Below, one piece after another: positions 33,778 through 39,562 of a stretch of 39,562 nt of DNA. Location: assembly GCA_003353945.1 (NCBI GenBank), contig PIVM01000036.1, positions 1-39,562 of the forward strand, in the 5' to 3' direction. The DNA comes from Gammaproteobacteria bacterium. Lineage in GTDB: Bacteria; Pseudomonadota; Gammaproteobacteria; Pseudomonadales; PIVM01. The notes under the pieces are model-generated. The model made no database searches. It saw nothing but the letters and a program-made list of their open reading frames with translations, and was not told the origin of the DNA. The first letter of the stretch is position 1; each line of letters begins with the position of its first letter. The position numbers and the translations under genes were made by a program.

Positions 33778-34983
33778 CTAAAGGTCCCTGGCGTTTAAAT
33801 ACGCCTGTTCTGACAAATGATGGTAATTTTTCACATTCGCGGCAAATGCTTTATAAGATTGATAAATCTTATAAGCTACCGGGTCATCGGCAACCAACTC
33901 ACTGATGACCTGGCGCGATGCCTCGTGTAGTTTGCGGATAACATCATCAGGCAAGCGACGTAATTGCACATCGTGCTCATTCACTAACTGCTTCAACGCA
34001 TCATTATTGCGGGCGGTATACTCATCGAGCATATCCTGGTTTGCAGATCTGGCGGCGACTTCCACTATCTTTCTCAGGTCCTCAGGCAGTGATTGATACG
34101 CATCACGATTCACTATCAACTCAAGCGTCGGACCCGGCTCATGCCAGCCCGGGTAATAATAGTACTTTGTCACTTCATGCAGTCCTAGCGCCAAATCATT
34201 ATAGGGACCCACCCACTCAGTCGCATCTATCACTCCAGTCTGTAGCGACGTATATAATTCACCACCGGAAATGGTCACCGCTTCACCGCCAGCGCGTTCA
34301 AACACTTCTCCACCGATACCCGGTATGCGCATACGTAATCCTTTCAGGTCAGCCAGTGAATTGATCTCCTTGTTAAACCAGCCTGCCATTTGCACCCCCG
34401 TATTGCCGGCTGCCAACGGTACCAGATTAAAGGGCTCGTAGAGTTCACGCCACAGATCCATACCTCCACCATAATACAACCAGGCATTCATCTCCTGGGC
34501 TGTCATACCAAAAGGTACCGTGGTAAAAAACGGGGTTGCTGCTGATTTGCCCTTGGAGTAATACGCGGCCGTATGACCCATCTCAACACCACCGCGTGAG
34601 ACTGCGTCAAATACACCCAAGGCCGGCACCAATTCTCTGGCGCCATACACTTTTATCGTTAAGCGCCCAGTACTCATCGTATTGACACTTTCAGCAAAAC
34701 GTTCCGGCGCAGTACCAAGACCTGGAAAATTTTTCGGCCAGGATGTTACCATTTTCCATGTATAAGTCTTCGCGCTCTGTTGTGCTTTGTCAGACCTCGA
34801 TTGTGTTTGCCCGTTCAAGGTCACACCGAACTGTAAGGCGTTTTCCAAAACAGTGCTGACATCAACCAATGTCTCCTTGCGAGCCAGCTCCCATACGTAA
34901 AGACCACTGACAGTTACCAGGGCTGCCACCAGAATTAAAATCACCAAGGGAGAATAATCAATAGGTGTATTTTTGTTATTCAT
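33778..34983 (-). CDS. dctP: TRAP transporter substrate-binding protein (DctP/TakP-like), membrane-anchored
   Basis: A 401-aa extracytoplasmic solute receptor. The binding domain (about 70-390) is of the TakP type: TWKMVTSWPKNFPGLGTAPERF, GRLTIKVYGARELVPALGVFDAVSRGGVEMGHTAAYY, VPFGMTAQEMNAWLYYGGGMDLWREL, GLRMRIPGIGGEVFERAGG, GVIDATEWVGPYNDL and PGWHEPGPTLELIVNRD. TakP binds 2-oxoacids such as pyruvate in Rhodobacter. The N-terminus (MNNKNTPIDYSPLVILILVAALVTVSG...) is a single transmembrane segment followed by a charged linker of about 35 residues; I see no clear cleavage site or twin Arg, so it seems anchored. It is 57 bp after uvrD on the same strand and convergent with yciA, separated from dctQM. 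Confidence 0.92.
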   Translation of the reverse strand: MNNKNTPIDYSPLVILILVAALVTVSGLYVWELARKETLVDVSTVLENALQFGVTLNGQTQSRSDKAQQSAKTYTWKMVTSWPKNFPGLGTAPERFAESVNTMSTGRLTIKVYGARELVPALGVFDAVSRGGVEMGHTAAYYSKGKSAATPFFTTVPFGMTAQEMNAWLYYGGGMDLWRELYEPFNLVPLAAGNTGVQMAGWFNKEINSLADLKGLRMRIPGIGGEVFERAGGEAVTISGGELYTSLQTGVIDATEWVGPYNDLALGLHEVTKYYYYPGWHEPGPTLELIVNRDAYQSLPEDLRKIVEVAARSANQDMLDEYTARNNDALKQLVNEHDVQLRRLPDDVIRKLHEASRQVISELVADDPVAYKIYQSYKAFAANVKNYHHLSEQAYLNARDL

Positions 34984-35040
34984 TTACCGAACTCTTGAAT
35001 CTGCTTGGCTAACTATATCGGGGTATCTAAATCGGGAAAG

Positions 35041-37203
35041 CTAAATGACTTCCAATTTGGCATATTGCGTAACCAGCCACTTACTGCCTTCTTGATCAAA
35101 ATTCACCTGTACTCTGGCGCTGGCTCCCTGCCCCTCACAATTAAGCACCACGCCTTCACCAAAGATAGAATGCAACACTCTTTGCCCCAGTTGTATGCTT
35201 CCGACTTCGGAGGCTTCACTTGTGAACCGCGAACCCGTGAATATAACCGGCTTACTAACAAATTGATTGAGTCGCACTTCCCGCAGCAATTCTGCAGGAA
35301 TTTCACGAATAAAGCGCGATGGCTTATTGTAATTGTCGCTGCCGTGCAGATATCTGCTTTCGGCATAACTGATCGTCAATGAACGCATTGCGCGAGTAAT
35401 GCCCACATAACACAACCGCCGCTCTTCCTCTAAACGTCCCTCTTCACCAAGCGACATTTTATGAGGGAACAGGTTTTCCTCCACTCCCGCTAAAAACACC
35501 ATGGGAAACTCCAAGCCTTTGGCGCTGTGAAGCGTCATCAGCTGTACGCTTTGCTCAAACTCATCGGCCTGCGTGTCACCCGAATCCAATGCAGCGGTAT
35601 CTAGAAACTGCTGTATTGGAGAGACATCGATTTCATCATCCCATGCAAACTCGCCGGCGGCCGAGACTAACTCCTCCAGATTTTCCACCCGCGCCTGTCC
35701 TTTCTCACCTTTTTCCTTTTTATGAAATTCCAGCAAGCCGCTGGCGTTGATCACATGATCGCACAATTCATGCAGCATCAACTCGTCGATTTGTGCATCA
35801 AGCCGATCAATCAATTCAACAAAACCACTGAGTGTACGACAGGCCCGCGCACTCAAATCCTGCTGCGCAATAAGTTCGCCGCTGGTGTGCCAAAGCGACT
35901 GCCCTAACTCCCTGGCGCGCTCGCGCAGCACTTCGACTGTCTTGGCACCAATGCCACGCGTCGGCGTATTGACTACACGTTCAAAAGCGGTGTCATCATC
36001 CCGATTAACAATCAATCGCATATACGCCAGTGCGTTTTTAATTTCCAGGCGATCATAAAACCGAAGACCACCGTAGATACGATAGGGAATACCGGCTCTC
36101 AACAAAGCCTCTTCAATCACTCTGGATTGCGCATTGGAGCGATAAAGAATCGCAATATCTGATCGTTCAAGGTCAGATCTCAACCCCTCTTCAATACAGC
36201 TAACAATATAGCCTGCTTCATCTCGTTCATTAAAACCGGCGTATAGAGAAATCAATTCTCCATCTTCACACTCCGTCCACAATTCCTTGCCCATACGCCC
36301 ATCGTTATTGGCAATCACCGCATTGGCCGCTTTTAATATTGTGCCAGTGGATCGGTAGTTTTGCTCCATGCGTACAATCTGGGTATTTTTAAAATCCTTG
36401 CTGAATTGTTGGATATTTTCGATTTTTGCCCCACGCCAACCATAGATGGACTGGTCATCATCTCCGACGGCAATAACATGCGATTTATCCCCGGCCAGCA
36501 CCCGCAACCAGGCATATTGAATCGTATTGGTATCCTGAAACTCGTCGACCAGAATGTGAGAAAAGCGCTGTTGATAATGTTGCAAAACGTTTGGATTTTT
36601 TAACCACAGCTCGTGAGCCCGCAACAACAGTTCCGCAAAATCCACCAGACCGCCGCGTTCACAGGCTAACTGGTAGTTTTTGTATATCAGCAACATGGTA
36701 CGCTCATACAAATCGCCGTGTTCATCAATATGCTCAGCGCGGCGACCTTCGTCTTTTTGCTGATTGATATACCCCTGTGCCTGGCGTGGCGGCCATTGCT
36801 TTTCATCCAGATCAAGCTCCTTACAAAGGCGCTTTATAAGACGCAGCTGATCGTCGGAATCAAGAATCTGGAAATTTTGCGGCAAGCCGGCATCCAGCCA
36901 ATGAGACTTGAGCAGACGATGGCACAACCCATGAAATGTACCTACCCACAGACCTCGGCTAGGCAGATTAAGCAGCTCTTCGATGCGCCCGCGCATTTCC
37001 TTTGCCGCTTTATTGGTGAAAGTCACTGCCATTATGCTGTGAGGAGAGGTGCCCTCTACTTGTACCAGCCAGGCGATTCTATGCACTAACACCCGGGTTT
37101 TACCGCTGCCAGCACCAGCAAGCACTAGCAAGTTTCCCGCTGGTGCTGCTACCGCCTGGCGCTGCGCATCGTTGAGTGAATCGAGTAGTATTGAGACATC
37201 CAT
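35041..37203 (-). CDS. uvrD: DNA helicase II UvrD
   Basis: Superfamily 1 3'-5' helicase of nucleotide excision and mismatch repair. From the ATG at 37203 it is 720 aa, the E. coli length, and opens MDVSILLDSLNDAQRQAVAAP like UvrD. Walker A GAGSGKT (30-36), VDEFQDTN, GDDDQSIYGWRGA, LEQNYRST-type motif (MEQNYRST), LMTLHSAKGLEFP, ERRLCYVGITRAM, and the C-terminal Tudor-like QRVLHSIFGEGVVLNCEGQGASARVQVNFDQEGSKWLVTQYAKLE are all present. A 40-residue open extension upstream is not part of the family. I found no LexA-type CTG-N10-CAG operator in the 319 bp upstream. Confidence 0.97.
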   Translation of the reverse strand: MDVSILLDSLNDAQRQAVAAPAGNLLVLAGAGSGKTRVLVHRIAWLVQVEGTSPHSIMAVTFTNKAAKEMRGRIEELLNLPSRGLWVGTFHGLCHRLLKSHWLDAGLPQNFQILDSDDQLRLIKRLCKELDLDEKQWPPRQAQGYINQQKDEGRRAEHIDEHGDLYERTMLLIYKNYQLACERGGLVDFAELLLRAHELWLKNPNVLQHYQQRFSHILVDEFQDTNTIQYAWLRVLAGDKSHVIAVGDDDQSIYGWRGAKIENIQQFSKDFKNTQIVRMEQNYRSTGTILKAANAVIANNDGRMGKELWTECEDGELISLYAGFNERDEAGYIVSCIEEGLRSDLERSDIAILYRSNAQSRVIEEALLRAGIPYRIYGGLRFYDRLEIKNALAYMRLIVNRDDDTAFERVVNTPTRGIGAKTVEVLRERARELGQSLWHTSGELIAQQDLSARACRTLSGFVELIDRLDAQIDELMLHELCDHVINASGLLEFHKKEKGEKGQARVENLEELVSAAGEFAWDDEIDVSPIQQFLDTAALDSGDTQADEFEQSVQLMTLHSAKGLEFPMVFLAGVEENLFPHKMSLGEEGRLEEERRLCYVGITRAMRSLTISYAESRYLHGSDNYNKPSRFIREIPAELLREVRLNQFVSKPVIFTGSRFTSEASEVGSIQLGQRVLHSIFGEGVVLNCEGQGASARVQVNFDQEGSKWLVTQYAKLEVI

Positions 37204-37522
37204 GGTGCGCCATTCTACCAGCTTATCAATCCCGATGTAGCGTCCTCTTAGCTCTACTTTTACCACTGACCGAAAATAAACTTGGTCGGTTATGGCCCCG
37301 TATCTTGCAGAAACTCCGGACAATTGGCTTACATTTGCTTATATATTGTGCTACTTTAAGACCTGATAGGCAGTGTTTCCTCACCCGTACTCAATCCTGT
37401 GTTTTATTGGATTAATGCGGTGAACGCTGCGATTCGCGACCTTAGCTGATCCGAATTTCACCTCGGAATAAACAAAGCTGGCAGCAAATAATAAAAATGA
37501 CCCGGCTTAGAGGATCTGAACG
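37204..37522. other. 319-bp uvrD/unknown-gene divergent region
   Basis: Should hold promoters for both genes. The uvrD frame stays open to 37323 without family similarity. I see no LexA box, RNA gene or repeat. Confidence 0.4.
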
Positions 37523-37939
37523 ATGACAAAAGCCAAGATTATTTCCGTCAATGACGGTATCAAATTAGCCTCTCGCTACCCAGGACAATGCGCCAGATTG
37601 CTGGCAAACCATCTCTATCCCGTACTGGAGCAGGAAAGCTGGTTTACAAAAGAGTGGCGCTTGCGGTTTCTTGCCTATTTCCTGCAAAATTTGGTTGATC
37701 AGAGCATTGAAGCCGAAGTGGACCACGAGTTAATGGAACGTATAAAGAAAATTCCACTGAATAAGGCATTGAAGTTAATCAGCAACTCGCCCTGTGCCGG
37801 TCTCAAAGTCCTGGTGGCGATCATCAGCGAACGGCTGAGAATCGAACAAAAATTGTCACTCGAAGACCAATATGTATTTTACAACTCATTGTTTGGTAAG
37901 TTTTTTCCTGAATGTCAGCTCGGAACAAATAATAAATAA
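37523..37939 (+). CDS. Hypothetical protein, helical, unknown function
   Basis: A 138-aa protein that I do not recognise. It is predicted mostly alpha-helical and soluble: MTKAKIISVNDGIKLASRYPGQCARLLANHLYPVLEQE, then WRLRFLAYFLQNLVDQSIEAEVDHELMERIKKIPLNKALKLI and a C-terminal helix with AIISERLRIEQKLSLEDQYVFYNSLFGKFFPEC. A GAGGA lies upstream of the ATG. No signal peptide, membrane span or metal motif. Neighbours (uvrD divergent, a lipoprotein gene downstream) give no functional clue. Confidence 0.75.
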   Translation: MTKAKIISVNDGIKLASRYPGQCARLLANHLYPVLEQESWFTKEWRLRFLAYFLQNLVDQSIEAEVDHELMERIKKIPLNKALKLISNSPCAGLKVLVAIISERLRIEQKLSLEDQYVFYNSLFGKFFPECQLGTNNK

Positions 37940-38254
37940 AAACCACTCAGAATAAGCCATGCCAGCTTAACAAGACCCTCACTATATGCCTTATAGTTAT
38001 AAAAGCGCATATTATATAGCTAATTGGCGGTCCACATTTTGTCCATTATCTGGCAAACTCGTAGAAGATAGCAAAATAAGATAAAGGAATGATTGTACGT
38101 GGACGACTTACCCGGCAAAGAGCTACAGATTTAATAATAAGGAACCACATCAGATCTGGCGGTCTGATAATTGCTGCGACGTCCTGCTTTCGAAAAAAAA
38201 CCACAGATGGAAATTGGAATGTATCAAACCCAAACAGGCGAAATGAGGCTTTGT
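37940..38254. other. 315-bp intergenic region before the terminal lipoprotein
   Basis: No gene found. It contains a weak copy of the dispersed repeat (ATTGGCGGTCCACATTTTGTCC region, about 38021-38042) preceded by an AT-rich stretch similar to that before copy 1. Leader of the next gene. Confidence 0.4.
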
Positions 38255-39562
38255 ATGTTTTCAGCCAAAACACTTTTTCGGATAATAGGATGTCTACTTG
38301 CTCTGTCACTGGTGGCCTGTGGCAGTAGCGGCGGTGGAGATAACGATTCAACAATCATTATGTCTGATCCAGGAGATATACGTGTAGACATTGACCCAGG
38401 TGATACACCAACACTGCAGGACAGCCCGGAAATCGCGATAAAAACACTGGTGGATACACACGGCTTTATCAGTCATTTGATTTCCACCAAGGTTTTTGGC
38501 CTGCTGGAATATGAAGCAAAGTGGCAAAACAGCCATGGCTCACCCGTCATTCCCGGCGGTTGTGCCAAAGTCAATCGCCAACTACAAAACAGTAATAATT
38601 CCACCGGCAGAATAGTCATCTCATTGACCAACTGCCGTATAGTGAACAACTTACCCGCGGAAGACAAACATGCAGGTCAAGACTACAACGTCTACGGCGA
38701 TATTACCGTTGACGGCAAAATAGAAGTGGATATCAGCAGAGGCCTTACAAGCAGCGCATCAAGCTGGGAAACACTGGAACTGAAAGTCGTGGGTCTGGAA
38801 TGGAACGCCTATGAGGGACGGAAACCGGTTATGTTTAAAAGCTGTAATGGTCGGGTTGACAGTTTTCTCTCCGAGACCGACTTAACAACCGATGATGACA
38901 TAATGCGCCTGGAGGGTTTGTTATTACAAGCTGACCAGAAAATAGAAGAAGACAATCTTAACGGTGGCCTCAGCCTGCAGACATTGAAAGCTGAATGGAA
39001 GGAAAGCGATGATCCTGTGATCAAGGAAGCGCACAGAATGCTTGAACTGCACCTCAACAAGCTGCATGAGGAATGGTATGAAGCCAATGGTGAATTTACC
39101 CTGTCCCCGGGCACAAGACAAACTGACACTGATGCCCATATTGACAACCTGGAGTTTATTAATAAAAAAAGTGGCTTTACTTCGAAGGTCACCGGCTTTA
39201 CAACGCATTGGAGGAAAAAAACGGCTTACGGTATGCCCAATAATCAACATATTATTAATCGCGGACCGCAGCTTGGCGACCCACGGGGCATACTGACCAT
39301 GAAAGGTATTAATCATTACGATATTGTTCATCCCGGTTTATTTAATCCATCTCCGTTTAAACTCGTCGGTTTTAATGACAGCGAAATCACATTTGATCTT
39401 TCTTTTGACCCATTCAATAACGATAACGCGCAAATGAAAGTCTCCATGAATGCCCTAACAAAAGATACCGACGGCAACACTCAGCGCCTCTATAGCACTT
39501 TGCCACTGTGGGAACTAGGAGACGATCATCGAGATAATTATTGTCGCCCAGAGTTTTCAATC
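38255..39562 (+). CDS. Large secreted lipoprotein, unknown function (3' end outside window)
   Basis: An uninterrupted frame of 436 codons to the window edge. It starts MFSAKTLFRIIGCLLALSLV then ACGSSGGGDND: a lipobox LVAC (Cys22) with a flexible Ser/Gly/Asp linker, so the mature protein is lipid-anchored on the cell surface or periplasmic side. GAGG lies 6 nt before the chosen ATG; in-frame ATGs at 38243 and 38219 are alternatives. The body is beta-rich and polar, with scattered Cys (GGCAKV, NCRIV, KSCNGR, YCRPEF) that could pair. I do not recognise the family. Position after an unknown gene gives little context. Confidence 0.8.
   Translation, partial: MFSAKTLFRIIGCLLALSLVACGSSGGGDNDSTIIMSDPGDIRVDIDPGDTPTLQDSPEIAIKTLVDTHGFISHLISTKVFGLLEYEAKWQNSHGSPVIPGGCAKVNRQLQNSNNSTGRIVISLTNCRIVNNLPAEDKHAGQDYNVYGDITVDGKIEVDISRGLTSSASSWETLELKVVGLEWNAYEGRKPVMFKSCNGRVDSFLSETDLTTDDDIMRLEGLLLQADQKIEEDNLNGGLSLQTLKAEWKESDDPVIKEAHRMLELHLNKLHEEWYEANGEFTLSPGTRQTDTDAHIDNLEFINKKSGFTSKVTGFTTHWRKKTAYGMPNNQHIINRGPQLGDPRGILTMKGINHYDIVHPGLFNPSPFKLVGFNDSEITFDLSFDPFNNDNAQMKVSMNALTKDTDGNTQRLYSTLPLWELGDDHRDNYCRPEFSI

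Noticed and set aside
31292-34983. TRAP transporter as the uptake system of the CoA-lyase cluster
   Set aside because: About 10 kb apart with unrelated genes between; a TakP-like receptor might bind a suitable acid but nothing ties them.
37204-37323. 40-residue N-terminal extension of UvrD
   Set aside because: The ATG at 37203 gives the exact E. coli UvrD N-terminus and length; the extension has no family similarity.

Overview
The window looks like chromosome from a free-living, facultatively anaerobic gammaproteobacterium, probably aquatic or marine (Cellvibrionales/OM60-like flavour). The basis is the conserved gmk-rpoZ-spoT-ridA-recG block, ubiC-ubiA beside hupB, the O2-independent ubiquinone genes ubiU-ubiV-ubiT, an E. 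coli-length UvrD, a TRAP transporter and a PilZ response regulator. The species assignment is inference.

Layout: (1) 1-3097, minus strand: type I restriction-modification genes hsdM-hsdS and the first 15 codons of a third gene, chained by ATGA overlaps and abutting gmk. (2) 3292-9238, plus: gmk, rpoZ, spoT, ridA (TTG start), recG; a perfect 42-bp palindrome overlaps the recG stop. (3) 9239-11265: a 221-bp foldback element (MITE-like) with long inverted arms, an AT-rich hairpin, a YbaK-HDOD fusion gene and two more hairpins. (4) 11266-15256: a dicarboxylate/amino-acid symporter, hupB, ubiC, ubiA and a VOC protein. (5) 15289-21321: a carbon-metabolism cluster with a minus-strand operon (CitE-like lyase, acyl-CoA ligase, second CitE-like protein with a degraded metal site, mesaconyl-CoA hydratase-like MaoC protein) and a divergent third CitE-like lyase. 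(6) 21757-26251: an SDR-family gene, yfbR, ubiUV and ubiT, with FNR/ANR-type boxes before the SDR gene, ubiT and (weaker) ubiU. (7) 26593-30799: a hybrid histidine kinase, a response regulator with a PilZ-like end, and an M48-TPR lipoprotein. (8) 30868-37203: a small Cys-rich lipoprotein, TRAP dctQM, a YciA thioesterase, a membrane-anchored TakP-like dctP on the opposite strand, and uvrD. (9) 37523-39562: an unknown gene and a large lipoprotein cut by the window end.

The best candidate for an undescribed system is region 5. It has a CoA ligase to activate an acid, a hydratase of the mesaconyl-CoA/beta-methylmalyl-CoA type, and three lyase paralogues that would cleave the resulting 3-hydroxyacyl-CoA to glyoxylate or pyruvate plus propionyl- or acetyl-CoA. 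One paralogue looks catalytically impaired. The substrate is not known, and no CoA transferase, regulator or dedicated transporter is adjacent. The other coherent theme is an anaerobic module, ubiUVT plus an SDR gene, probably under FNR/ANR control.
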